Shown in pieces: positions 28,502 to 37,876 of a stretch of 43,670 nucleotides of DNA. The stretch spans positions 1 through 43,670 of the forward strand of contig JALVQI010000062.1 of assembly GCA_027031485.1 (NCBI GenBank), written 5' to 3'. Each line of letters starts with the position of its first letter. The stretch's first letter is position 1. A program made the translations under genes and the position numbers. This stretch comes from Candidatus Aminicenantota bacterium (GTDB lineage: Bacteria > Acidobacteriota > Aminicenantia > JAMOAD01). The notes beneath the pieces are model-generated. The model saw only the letters and a program-made list of their open reading frames with translations, was not told the origin of the DNA and ran no database searches.

Positions 28502-28738
28502 ATGGCCGAATTAAGCAAAGAACAAAAAGAATTTTACAACAACACATTAAATCAAACAAGAGAGCAGATCAAAGCAATTGATCAACAAATTGAAGAAGAA
28601 ATTGAGAATTTTAAAAAAAAGATGGAAGAATTAAAGAGCAAGAGAAAAGTCATAAAACAGATTTATGATGGAGCTGCAACCCTTCTTGGAGTCCCCGATG
28701 AATTTGCCGATGAAGAGGAGGAAGCAGAAGAAATTTAA
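28502..28738 (+). CDS. Small coiled-coil protein, 78 aa, unknown function
   Basis: RBS AGGAGAGG before ATG; heptad-like E/K-rich sequence; sits between two co-directional genes with the next start immediately after its stop. Confidence 0.7.
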   Translation: MAELSKEQKEFYNNTLNQTREQIKAIDQQIEEEIENFKKKMEELKSKRKVIKQIYDGAATLLGVPDEFADEEEEAEEI

Positions 28739-30016
28739 TTGTCAAAAAAAGTTTTAGAAAATTATTTATTTTCAATTCAAAGAAGTGGATTTAAATTAGA
28801 GTTAGATAGAATTAAATCTTTTTTAAAAAGCATTGGAAATCCGGAAAAAAATATTAAATCTATCTTAATTACGGGCACTAACGGGAAGGGTTCTGTTTCA
28901 ACTTTTCTTTCATCTATCCTTTTCTCTCTTGGATACAAAACAGGCCTTTTTACTTCACCTCACTTAGTTAATGTAAATGAAAGAATAAGAGTTAATAATA
29001 GGAAAATACCTTACAAGGATCTGGAAAGAATTGTTTTTTATATTAAGGATCAGGTAGATAAGGCTTTAAAAACAGGGATATTACCCAATCGTTTAACCTT
29101 TTTTGAAACAATGACTGTCGCCTCCTTTCTGTATTTTAAAGAAAAAAAGGTTGACTTTGGAGTCTTTGAAATAGGTCTCGGCGGAAGACTTGATGCTACG
29201 AATGTTCTTGAATCTTTGGCAAGTGCCATCACTACCATAAGTTATGATCATACAAGAATTTTGGGAAAATCCCTGACAAAAATCGCAAGAGAAAAAGCAG
29301 GAATAATAAAAGAGGAAAAACCTGTAATAATTGGCAGACTACCCAAACATACCCTTCCTGTTATAAAAAATGTTGTTAATCAAAAAAATGCATTTTTAAT
29401 AAAAGCTTTTGATAAAAAAAATAAATTGCTCTTAAAAAAAGATAATTATTTTATATATAAAACAGAAAAAGATTCATATAATTTCAAACCCAAACTTCTG
29501 GGTAAACATCAGGGAGAAAATGCAGCTATTGCAATTAAAATATACGAAAATTTATCGGTATTTGACAAAAAAATGAATAAAAATGTAATTAAAGGGATTG
29601 AAGAAGCTTTTATAGAAGGAAGATTGGAAATACACAAAGATAAAATTATTTTTGATGGTGCTCATAATATTGATGGCATGAAAAGATTAACTGAGTTTTT
29701 AAAAGATCAGGAACTTAAAAATCTATGCTGTCTTTTTGGTGTTTCCCAGGGTAAAAAAATAGATGAGATGGGAAAACTTTTATTTCCATTTTGTAAAAAA
29801 ATAGTTTTAACCAGAGCAAATATTTACAGGGCGGAAGATCCTGAAAAAATCTACAAAAAGTTCAAATCCTCCGAAAAAGTTTTTGAAATCGAGTTAAACC
29901 TGAAAAAAGCTGTTGAAAAGGTTCTGAACAACAGTAAAGACAAAAAAATTCTCATTACGGGTTCTCTTTATCTTGTAGGAGATGTAAAAAAGGTGTTAAA
30001 TGAACTTAATAAATGA
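28739..30016 (+). CDS. folC: Folylpolyglutamate/dihydrofolate synthase, TTG start
   Basis: ITGTNGKGSVSTFLSSIL, GLFTSPHLVNVNERI, FEIGLGGRLDATNV, FDGAHNIDGM. Confidence 0.92.
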   Translation: MSKKVLENYLFSIQRSGFKLELDRIKSFLKSIGNPEKNIKSILITGTNGKGSVSTFLSSILFSLGYKTGLFTSPHLVNVNERIRVNNRKIPYKDLERIVFYIKDQVDKALKTGILPNRLTFFETMTVASFLYFKEKKVDFGVFEIGLGGRLDATNVLESLASAITTISYDHTRILGKSLTKIAREKAGIIKEEKPVIIGRLPKHTLPVIKNVVNQKNAFLIKAFDKKNKLLLKKDNYFIYKTEKDSYNFKPKLLGKHQGENAAIAIKIYENLSVFDKKMNKNVIKGIEEAFIEGRLEIHKDKIIFDGAHNIDGMKRLTEFLKDQELKNLCCLFGVSQGKKIDEMGKLLFPFCKKIVLTRANIYRAEDPEKIYKKFKSSEKVFEIELNLKKAVEKVLNNSKDKKILITGSLYLVGDVKKVLNELNK

Positions 30017-30782
30017 TGTTAAAGTTGCCTCGAGAGAATTTATCTCTATTTTAAAAAGCTCAAGAAATAACTGCATTATAACAGGAGCGGGTGTGAGTAC
30101 AGCTTCCGGAATTCCGGATTTTAGAGGAAAAAATGGGATATACACTCAATCAAATGAAAATGTATTTGACTTAAAAAGTTTTAAAGAAAACCCGGAAAAA
30201 TTTTATCTATTTGCTAAAAATTTCTTAAATATTTTAAAAAATTCTCAACCGAATTCTGCTCATTTGCTTTTAAAAAAACTTGAGGATATGGGTAAGATAA
30301 GCTATATTATTACTCAAAATATAGATGGTCTCCATAAAAAAGCAGGTTCTAAAAATTTAATTGAGATTCACGGAAATTTTAAAACTTTCACCTGTATAAA
30401 ATGCGGGAAAAAAGTTCAACTTGATGAAATCTTTTATAAAATTGAAAATGGAGAAGTACCCTACTGTTTCGAATGCAAGGGAGTTCTTAAGCCCGATCTG
30501 GTGTTTTTCGGTGAAAACATCGATATAAATCTTATAAACAAAATCAAAAACATTGCCTCTCTATCAGAATACTGTTTTATTTTCGGCTCTTCCCTTGTAG
30601 TTCATCCTATTGCCTCTATTCCTGAATGCACTTTAAATAATAATGGAAGATTAATAATAATCAACAGAGGAGCTACCACCTACGATGAATATGCATTCAT
30701 AAAATTTGAAGTTGATATAGAGAAATTTTCCTCAGAGGTATTAAAAAACATAAAAAAGAAATTTTTTCTTTTCAAAGTATGA
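30000..30782 (+). CDS. Sirtuin (SIR2 family NAD-dependent deacylase)
   Basis: ITGAGVSTASGIPDFRG, TQNIDGLHKKAG, EIHGNF, CIKC...CFEC zinc site, KPDLVFFGE. Confidence 0.94.
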   Translation: MNLINDVKVASREFISILKSSRNNCIITGAGVSTASGIPDFRGKNGIYTQSNENVFDLKSFKENPEKFYLFAKNFLNILKNSQPNSAHLLLKKLEDMGKISYIITQNIDGLHKKAGSKNLIEIHGNFKTFTCIKCGKKVQLDEIFYKIENGEVPYCFECKGVLKPDLVFFGENIDINLINKIKNIASLSEYCFIFGSSLVVHPIASIPECTLNNNGRLIIINRGATTYDEYAFIKFEVDIEKFSSEVLKNIKKKFFLFKV

Positions 30783-30794
30783 TAAAATTTGTTT

Positions 30795-31823
30795 ATGAGA
30801 ATAGCAATAGCTTTAAGCGGAGGAGTTGATTCTTCCTTTTCCGCTTTTCATCTTAAAGAAGAAGGAAATAATGTTGAAGCTTTTACCTTTAAAGTTAACA
30901 ACATTTTTGATACATCAAAGGCATCATTCATTGCTGAAATTTTAGGGATAAAACATCATATAATAGATCTTTCCGAAAAATTTACAAAAGAAATAATCAA
31001 TTATTTTGTCAATTCATATTTAAAAGGATACACTCCCAATCCATGCGCCGTATGTAACAGAAAAATCAAATCAGATATCTTTATTAAAGAAATCCAAAAA
31101 TTCGGAAATTTTGATTTTTATGCCTCCGGTCACTATGTCGGGAAAACCACAATTAATTCAAAAGAGGTTTTAAAAGAGCATAGGGATATAAAAAAATCTC
31201 AAACATATTTTCTTTCTCTTATAAATCCAAATTCACTTAAAAAACTTTTATTCCCTCTTGAAAAGTACACTAAAGATTTTGTTAAAAAGATTATGATCGA
31301 AAGATTTTCTGAAATTTTTAAAGAAGAAAAGGAGAGTTTTGAAGTATGCTTTATAAAAGATAAACAATATTATAATTTTATAAGAAAAAGAATAAAGGAA
31401 AAGAGAAGAAAAGGTTTTTTCGTAGATAAAGACGGGAAAATATTGGGAGAGCATTCCGGTTTTTACAAATATACAATAGGACAGAGAAAAGGGTTGAGAA
31501 TCGCAACAGGAAAAAAGATGTATGTTTTTAAAATAGATCCGGAGAAAAATCTTGTTTATCTTTGTGAAGAAAAAGATTTGATGAATGATTCCTTATTCAC
31601 AGGTCAGATAAACTGGTTTTTTAAACCCGAGAATTTAAACAATGTAAAAGTTAGAACAAGGTACAGAGGAGAACTTGCCACAGTTGAATATATAAAAGAA
31701 AAAAAAGGGAAAAACCACATACAACTCAAAACACCTCTGAAATCCATTACTCCCGGTCAATTAGCAAGTTTTTATATTGATGACATATTGATCGCCGGAG
31801 CTTTGATTGAAAGATATGATTAA
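30795..31823 (+). CDS. mnmA: tRNA 2-thiouridine(34) synthase
   Basis: ALSGGVDSSFSAFHL, TPNPCAVCNRKIK, SGHYVGK, KSQTYFLSLI, EVCFI, YTIGQRKGL; ATG at 30795 preferred over the upstream TTG. Confidence 0.9.
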   Translation: MRIAIALSGGVDSSFSAFHLKEEGNNVEAFTFKVNNIFDTSKASFIAEILGIKHHIIDLSEKFTKEIINYFVNSYLKGYTPNPCAVCNRKIKSDIFIKEIQKFGNFDFYASGHYVGKTTINSKEVLKEHRDIKKSQTYFLSLINPNSLKKLLFPLEKYTKDFVKKIMIERFSEIFKEEKESFEVCFIKDKQYYNFIRKRIKEKRRKGFFVDKDGKILGEHSGFYKYTIGQRKGLRIATGKKMYVFKIDPEKNLVYLCEEKDLMNDSLFTGQINWFFKPENLNNVKVRTRYRGELATVEYIKEKKGKNHIQLKTPLKSITPGQLASFYIDDILIAGALIERYD

Positions 31824-31859
31824 TGCCTTAAAACATTTAAATTCAAAGATTTTCAATCC

Positions 31860-31888
31860 TTGTCTAATTAACTCTTTTTATGTAAAAT
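31860..31888 (+). promoter_or_regulatory. Promoter of aspS
   Basis: TTGTCT (31860-31865), 17-bp spacer, TAAAAT (31883-31888). Confidence 0.5.
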
Positions 31889-31915
31889 AGCCATATCATA
31901 ATTTCGGAGGATTAG

Positions 31916-33631
31916 ATGAAAAGAACCGATTATTGCGGAAATATTAATGAAAGCTTTATCGGAAAGGATGTCATTGTAAAAGGCTGGGTTCATAAATTAA
32001 GAGATATTGGTAATTTGATTTTCATAGACCTCAGGGACAGAGAGGGAATAGTTCAAATAGTGGTTGAAAATGACTTCAAGAATTTTGAAGATATTAAAAA
32101 AATAAGGACAGAATTTGTTATTGAAGTTACAGGAAAGGTAAGAGAAAGGGAAAAGATAAATCCCGAATTAAAAACAGGGAAAATAGAGATAGTCGCAAAA
32201 GAAATTAATGTTCTAAATACGGCAGAAGAGCTTCCTTTCTTTCCATCCGAAAAAAAAGATATATCAGAAGAGGTAAGGCTTAAATACAGATATATAGATT
32301 TGAGAAAGGATAGGCTCAAAAAAAATATGGCTCTAAGACATAAAGTGGTATTAAATATTAGAAATTTTCTAAATGATAATGGTTTTTATGAAATAGAAAC
32401 CCCTGTTCTTATAAAATCCACACCCGAAGGAGCAAGAGATTTTTTAGTCCCTTCAAGACTTCACCCGGGTAAATTCTATGCCCTACCCCAATCTCCTCAA
32501 CTCTATAAACAAATATTGATGATTTCAGGCTTTGATAAATATTTCCAGATAGCAAGATGCTTCAGAGATGAGGATTTAAGAGCAGACAGACAACCTGAGT
32601 TTTCTCAAATAGATATAGAAATGAGTTTTGTTGAAGAGGATGATGTATTAACCCTTTCCGAAAATATGCTCTCCTCTGCTTTTAAAACCATAGGACAAAA
32701 TGTTTCAACACCATTTTTACGATTAACATATGAAGAGGCTATAAACAGATTCGGAAGCGACAAACCTGATCTGAGAATAAAAGAGGAGATTGAAGATTTC
32801 ACAGAATTTTTTAAAGATTCTTCAATTAATTTTCTAAAAGATATAATAAAAGAGGGAGGAGTTGTAAAAGGGATACGGTTTAATAATGCTAAAAGTTTTT
32901 CACGAAAGGTTATTGATAGTATAAATCAGGATTTAAGAAATTTGGGAGGCAAGGGAGCTTTCTGGATAAGAAGTTTAAATGGAGAGTTAAAATCCTCTCT
33001 AAAATTCAGTGAGAATGAAATAAACTCCTTTCAAAACAAAACATCCATTGAAGAAAATCAGATTTACTTTTTAATTGCGGGAAAACTTAAAGAAATCGCC
33101 CAGCAGTTAGATTTTTTAAGAAGAAAGTTCGGTGAAAAAGAGGAAGGTTTTAATTTTTTATGGGTTACGGATTTTCCTCTTTTTGAAGAGGATGAAGATG
33201 GTAATCTAACATCTTCCCATCATCCTTTCACATCTCCAAAGTATGAAGATATTGACAAACTTGAAAATGAACCTCTGAAAGTCAGATCAAATGCATACGA
33301 TATTGTTTTAAACGGTTATGAGATAGGTGGCGGAAGCATAAGAATCCATGACTTTAAGCTTCAGCAAAGAATCTTTAAACTTCTAAGAATAAGTGAGGAG
33401 GAGATTGAAAAAAAATTCGGATTTTTCATAAAAGCCCTGAAATCTGGCACCCCTCCCCATGGGGGAATTGCTTTTGGTCTTGACAGACTAATTATGATTA
33501 TGGCCGGAGAAAACTCAATAAGAGATGTTATTGCCTTTCCAAAAACAACCTCGGGAATGGATCTGATGAGTGAAACACCTTCATCTGTTTCAAAAGAACA
33601 GTTGGATGAATTAAAGATTAAGATAATATAA
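31916..33631 (+). CDS. aspS: Aspartyl-tRNA synthetase (bacterial type with GAD insertion)
   Basis: GWVHKLRDIGNLIFIDLRDREGIVQIV, RYRYIDLR-type motif, QSPQLYKQILMISGFDKYFQIARCFRDEDLRADRQPEFSQID, GIAFGLDRLIMI. Confidence 0.96.
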   Translation: MKRTDYCGNINESFIGKDVIVKGWVHKLRDIGNLIFIDLRDREGIVQIVVENDFKNFEDIKKIRTEFVIEVTGKVREREKINPELKTGKIEIVAKEINVLNTAEELPFFPSEKKDISEEVRLKYRYIDLRKDRLKKNMALRHKVVLNIRNFLNDNGFYEIETPVLIKSTPEGARDFLVPSRLHPGKFYALPQSPQLYKQILMISGFDKYFQIARCFRDEDLRADRQPEFSQIDIEMSFVEEDDVLTLSENMLSSAFKTIGQNVSTPFLRLTYEEAINRFGSDKPDLRIKEEIEDFTEFFKDSSINFLKDIIKEGGVVKGIRFNNAKSFSRKVIDSINQDLRNLGGKGAFWIRSLNGELKSSLKFSENEINSFQNKTSIEENQIYFLIAGKLKEIAQQLDFLRRKFGEKEEGFNFLWVTDFPLFEEDEDGNLTSSHHPFTSPKYEDIDKLENEPLKVRSNAYDIVLNGYEIGGGSIRIHDFKLQQRIFKLLRISEEEIEKKFGFFIKALKSGTPPHGGIAFGLDRLIMIMAGENSIRDVIAFPKTTSGMDLMSETPSSVSKEQLDELKIKII

Positions 33632-33634
33632 CAG

Positions 33635-34312
33635 TTATAATTCTTCTATCAGGCCATCTCTGATATGAATTATTCTATCTGTTTCTTCCGCAACTTCAGG
33701 GTCATGGGTTACTATTATAATAGTATTTCCCTCTTCATGTAATTTTTTAAATAATGCCATAATTTCCTTTCCTGTTTTCGTATCAAGATTTCCTGTAGGC
33801 TCATCAGCGAGAATTAAGGAGGGATTATTTGCCAGAGCCCTTGCAATTGCCACCCTCTGCTGCTGCCCCCCCGAAAGTTCTGTCGGTTTATGATACATCC
33901 TATCACCAAGTCCCATAGCTGCCAATAGTTCCTCAACTCTTTTTTTTCTCTCGTTTTTTCCTATACCTGAATATATCAAAGGAAGCTCAGCATTATGAAA
34001 AGCTGTTGCTCTCGGAAGTAAATTATATGTTTGAAAAACAAAACCGATCTCTCTGTTTCTTATGTATGCAGCTTTATCTTCAGGTATAGAGCTTACATCT
34101 TCACCTTTAAAATAGTATTTCCCGGAAGTCGGGGTATCAAGAAGTCCTATTATATTCATTAAAGTTGATTTTCCGGAACCTGAAGGCCCCATAATGGAGA
34201 GAAATTCATTATACCTTATTTCAAAACTCACACCTCTTAACGCGTGAACTTCAGTCGAGCCCATTTTGTATGTTTTTGTGAGGTTTTCAACTTTTATCAA
34301 AGAATCAATCAT
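33635..34312 (-). CDS. ABC transporter ATP-binding protein (MacB/LolD type)
   Basis: [54 protein letters not shown]. Confidence 0.95.
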   Translation of the reverse strand: MIDSLIKVENLTKTYKMGSTEVHALRGVSFEIRYNEFLSIMGPSGSGKSTLMNIIGLLDTPTSGKYYFKGEDVSSIPEDKAAYIRNREIGFVFQTYNLLPRATAFHNAELPLIYSGIGKNERKKRVEELLAAMGLGDRMYHKPTELSGGQQQRVAIARALANNPSLILADEPTGNLDTKTGKEIMALFKKLHEEGNTIIIVTHDPEVAEETDRIIHIRDGLIEEL

Positions 34313-34315
34313 CCT

Positions 34316-35536
34316 TTAACTCTTAAATTTAAATTTGGCCTTATCATTATTTTCTGAGGTTATTATTTTAACTGCATCACCATCCTGTAAATTTCTTAAT
34401 ACCTTAAAGGGGCCTATAACCACTTCATCACCTAATTTGACTCCTTCCTTTATTTCAATATTCATATCCCCCATAATTCCCTTTTTAATAATTATAAATT
34501 TTGCCTTACCATTCTTCACTACAAATAAACCCTCCTTTTCAACCTTTTTATTTTTCTCATCCACTTCCCTTATAACAAGTGAGGATATGGGTACAGAGAG
34601 GGCATCCTTTCTTTTATTGATGATTATATCAGCAGAAGCTGAAAGACCCGGTTTTATCTCCTTCGGAGGATTTACAAGGGTTATAACAGTCTTGAATGTT
34701 TTTGCCTGATCATTGGCCTGCTGCAATGAATTTTTCTGGATTGCCGAGCTCCCCACTTCACTAACTTTTCCTTTTATCTTTATATCGGGAAAAGCATCAA
34801 CATTAACTTCCGCTTCCTGTCCAACTTTGACCTTAACAATATCTGTCTCATCAATCTCTACCTCAACTTCCATAACAGACAAATCCGCAACAGTCATCAA
34901 GACCGTACCCGGATTATTCATAGTACCTACAATTGCAACCTCTCCTTCTTCAACATTCAAAGAACTAACAACTCCATCTATTGGAGAGAGAATAACACTC
35001 TTTTTGATTCTCTCCTCTGCACTTTTTAAAGAAGCTTTTGCCTCCTCTATTCTATGAAGATAAGATTGATAAGCATGAATAGCATTTTCATATCCTAACT
35101 TTACATTTTCATACTGCTCCTGTGAAATAAGCTTTTCTTCCCAGAGAGATTTGTATCTTTTAAACTCTCTCTCCTTTGATTTAAGATTTAATTCTTGAAT
35201 CTTTAACTGAACTTTCAAATCATCCAGATTGGCTTTAGCTCTCTGAGCTTCCCACTCATTGTATGTTGAATCTATCTTTAACAAAAATTTACCTTTTTTA
35301 ACAAAATCTCCTTCTTTTACTGCTATTTTTATTATTCTTCCCGATATATCCGAAGAGAGATCTACAAATTTTTTGGGCCTGACCTCTCCTGTTGCATTCA
35401 CTTTCTCTACAAGCAGCATTCTTTTTACCTTTTGCACCTTTACTCTTTTAACAATTCCTCTATTACCTTTTAAATTTAAGAAAATCACCATTAATATGAC
35501 TAAAAGAATAGCTCCAATTAATATTTTTTTCTTCAT
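34316..35536 (-). CDS. Periplasmic adaptor subunit (HlyD/MacA family)
   Basis: N-terminal TM anchor; barrel-sandwich GRIIKIAVKEGDFVKKGKFLLKID; SPIDGVVSSLNVEEGEVA; long coiled coil. Confidence 0.92.
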   Translation of the reverse strand: MKKKILIGAILLVILMVIFLNLKGNRGIVKRVKVQKVKRMLLVEKVNATGEVRPKKFVDLSSDISGRIIKIAVKEGDFVKKGKFLLKIDSTYNEWEAQRAKANLDDLKVQLKIQELNLKSKEREFKRYKSLWEEKLISQEQYENVKLGYENAIHAYQSYLHRIEEAKASLKSAEERIKKSVILSPIDGVVSSLNVEEGEVAIVGTMNNPGTVLMTVADLSVMEVEVEIDETDIVKVKVGQEAEVNVDAFPDIKIKGKVSEVGSSAIQKNSLQQANDQAKTFKTVITLVNPPKEIKPGLSASADIIINKRKDALSVPISSLVIREVDEKNKKVEKEGLFVVKNGKAKFIIIKKGIMGDMNIEIKEGVKLGDEVVIGPFKVLRNLQDGDAVKIITSENNDKAKFKFKS

Positions 35537-35624
35537 CTTAAAACCTCACACTAAACATATAAATTATACGACAAAGTTTTTTTTATGTTGCATCCCACAT
35601 TTATTTTTATTATAATTCACACTA

Positions 35625-37871
35625 ATGAAAATTAAAAAAAGTTTAATTATTATTTTTGCTTCCTTTATTTTATTAGGAAATTTCCCTAAGCCTTATTATC
35701 CTATAAACATTGAAATAAGAATCAAATCTATATTTGCGTCATTCAGGGGAAATCATTTTCATGGCGGTCTTGATTTTTCAACTTTCAATAGAATAGGAAT
35801 TCCGGTGAGGTCTATAGCGGACGGCTATATATTCAGACTTTCAAATAAATTTTACGGTTTTGGAAAAGCTGTCTATATAAGACACAAAAACTTTATTTCC
35901 GTCTGCGGTCATCTTGATAGATTTGAAAACAAAAAGCTGAAACTTGAGGATCTATCAAAAGAACTCGCAAAAAAATTCGACGGAAGATATTTTGGAGATT
36001 ATTTTTTCAAAGGAAAGGGAATATTTGTAAAAAAGGGGCAAATAGTGGCTTATACAGGCGAGACAGGGGCCGGTCCACCCCATCTCCATTTTGAAACAAG
36101 AGATCTTAACAATAACCCTATAAATACTTTTAATTTTATAAAAATATACGATAATATCCAGCCAAGAATTGGTAAATTTATAATCAAACCATTAACTCCC
36201 CGCAGTTTTATTAATGGAGAATTAAAACCATTTACAATTAAGGTAAATAATGGTTCAAAACATAAAAAACTTTTTATTTCAGGCCCATTTTCCATAGCCG
36301 TTACCTCGTGGGACAAATACTATAAATTTGATAGAACAGGAATTTACGGATGGAAGGCTTATATTGATGACAAATTAATTTCAGAAATAAAATTTGACAG
36401 AATTCCTTTTTCAGAATCACATCAGATTGCTCTCATCTATGACATAAACAGGTCATCCTATAAAAAAGATTACTTTTATTACAATATTTATCCTTACTAT
36501 GGGAAGACAATCGGCAAAAACCACATGGAGGCTTCGGAACTTTTCAAAAGCTTAGAAGATGGAAATCATACTTTAAAGTTAAAGGTTTTTGATTTCTGGG
36601 GTAATTCAGTGGTAAAATCAATAAAATTCACAAAAATTCCATTAAAAAAATTAGAAATTATAAACATAAGAAAGATTGCGCCAGATAAAATTAAAGTAAA
36701 ATTAAAAGAAAATTTTCAAAAAATTTATGCTGAAGTAAAAGGATGCGAAGAGGCTTTCTTTTATAAGCCTGAAGTTCTTAAAAAAGGTAATATTCTAATA
36801 ATAAATATTCCTCGACCATTTTACGGGGATAAATACATAGTGAGAATAAAAAGATGTAAGTTTTGCCGATGGACACTAAAAGAATTTCAAATTACCTCAA
36901 AATTACTTGATGGTTTTCAGTTGAAAAAAGGTAAAAATTGGATAGAAATAGATTCGGAAATAAAAGGGAAATGGAGCTTCGGAACAAAAACAGGAAAAAT
37001 CGAAAGCGGCAAAAATATCATTCCAACATATAACGGGAGCTTAAAGCTTTTCTTCAAAAATATAAATTACCCCTTTGTTTTTAAAAGGAATGAAAAACAT
37101 TTGGTAAGAAAAAGGATTTTGCTTCCAAATGGAATAGCGCTTTATTCAAATAAGTTAAAAGAAGGATTTTTCTCTATTCAAAATGGCTATTACAAAGAGA
37201 TTGAGCCGGATTTTAAAGAATTCTTTTTTATTAAAAAAGGTGATGAAAAAGAATTTTCTTTCGGGCAATATTCGCTTAAATTTTTCAAAAATTCACTTTA
37301 CAAGGATTTCTACTTTAATATCGATAAAAACGGTAGACTGTATGATCCGGAACTTCCCCCTTTAAAATCAGCAATAAGTATTTTCCCGGACAACTTTCCT
37401 TTTAAGAAAAGCTTAATAATAAAAATAGATTTTCCAAACTATGAAATTAAGAAAAGAGTCGGTTTTTTTAGATTTAACAAGGCCACAGGTAGATGGGTCA
37501 ATTTAAAATCATATGTTAATAAAAATAAAATTTTTGCAAAAATATGGCTTGGAGGAACCTATGCTGTTTTAGCAGATGAATCCCCGCCAGAACTAAAAAT
37601 ATACTCTCCTGAAAATGGGAAGATATATAAAAATGTAAGAAGAGCTGTTGCAATTGTCAGAGATAAAGGGAAAGGAGTAGACTACCGTAAAACATTTTTT
37701 ATTATAAATGGGAAAAAGGTATGGGCATACTATGACCCTGATAAAGACTCAATGTATTATCCCATTTCAAAATATATTAAGAAGGGGAAAAACAATCTTA
37801 TTGCCATTGTCTATGATTATGCGGGAAATAAGAGCGTAGAAAGTATCCATTTTTTTAAAAAACAGTCATAA
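35625..37871 (+). CDS. M23 family metallopeptidase with long C-terminal extension, secreted
   Basis: HGGLDFSTFNRIGIPVRSIADGYI, GHLDRF, GETGAGPPHLHFETRD; signal peptide. Confidence 0.88.
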   Translation: MKIKKSLIIIFASFILLGNFPKPYYPINIEIRIKSIFASFRGNHFHGGLDFSTFNRIGIPVRSIADGYIFRLSNKFYGFGKAVYIRHKNFISVCGHLDRFENKKLKLEDLSKELAKKFDGRYFGDYFFKGKGIFVKKGQIVAYTGETGAGPPHLHFETRDLNNNPINTFNFIKIYDNIQPRIGKFIIKPLTPRSFINGELKPFTIKVNNGSKHKKLFISGPFSIAVTSWDKYYKFDRTGIYGWKAYIDDKLISEIKFDRIPFSESHQIALIYDINRSSYKKDYFYYNIYPYYGKTIGKNHMEASELFKSLEDGNHTLKLKVFDFWGNSVVKSIKFTKIPLKKLEIINIRKIAPDKIKVKLKENFQKIYAEVKGCEEAFFYKPEVLKKGNILIINIPRPFYGDKYIVRIKRCKFCRWTLKEFQITSKLLDGFQLKKGKNWIEIDSEIKGKWSFGTKTGKIESGKNIIPTYNGSLKLFFKNINYPFVFKRNEKHLVRKRILLPNGIALYSNKLKEGFFSIQNGYYKEIEPDFKEFFFIKKGDEKEFSFGQYSLKFFKNSLYKDFYFNIDKNGRLYDPELPPLKSAISIFPDNFPFKKSLIIKIDFPNYEIKKRVGFFRFNKATGRWVNLKSYVNKNKIFAKIWLGGTYAVLADESPPELKIYSPENGKIYKNVRRAVAIVRDKGKGVDYRKTFFIINGKKVWAYYDPDKDSMYYPISKYIKKGKNNLIAIVYDYAGNKSVESIHFFKKQS

Positions 37872-37876
37872 ATATT

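Noticed and set aside
34335-35615. Plus-strand ORFs opposite the MacA-like gene, considered as the missing permease
   Set aside because: Antisense to the adaptor coding sequence; Thr/Ser-rich without FtsX/MacB permease features.
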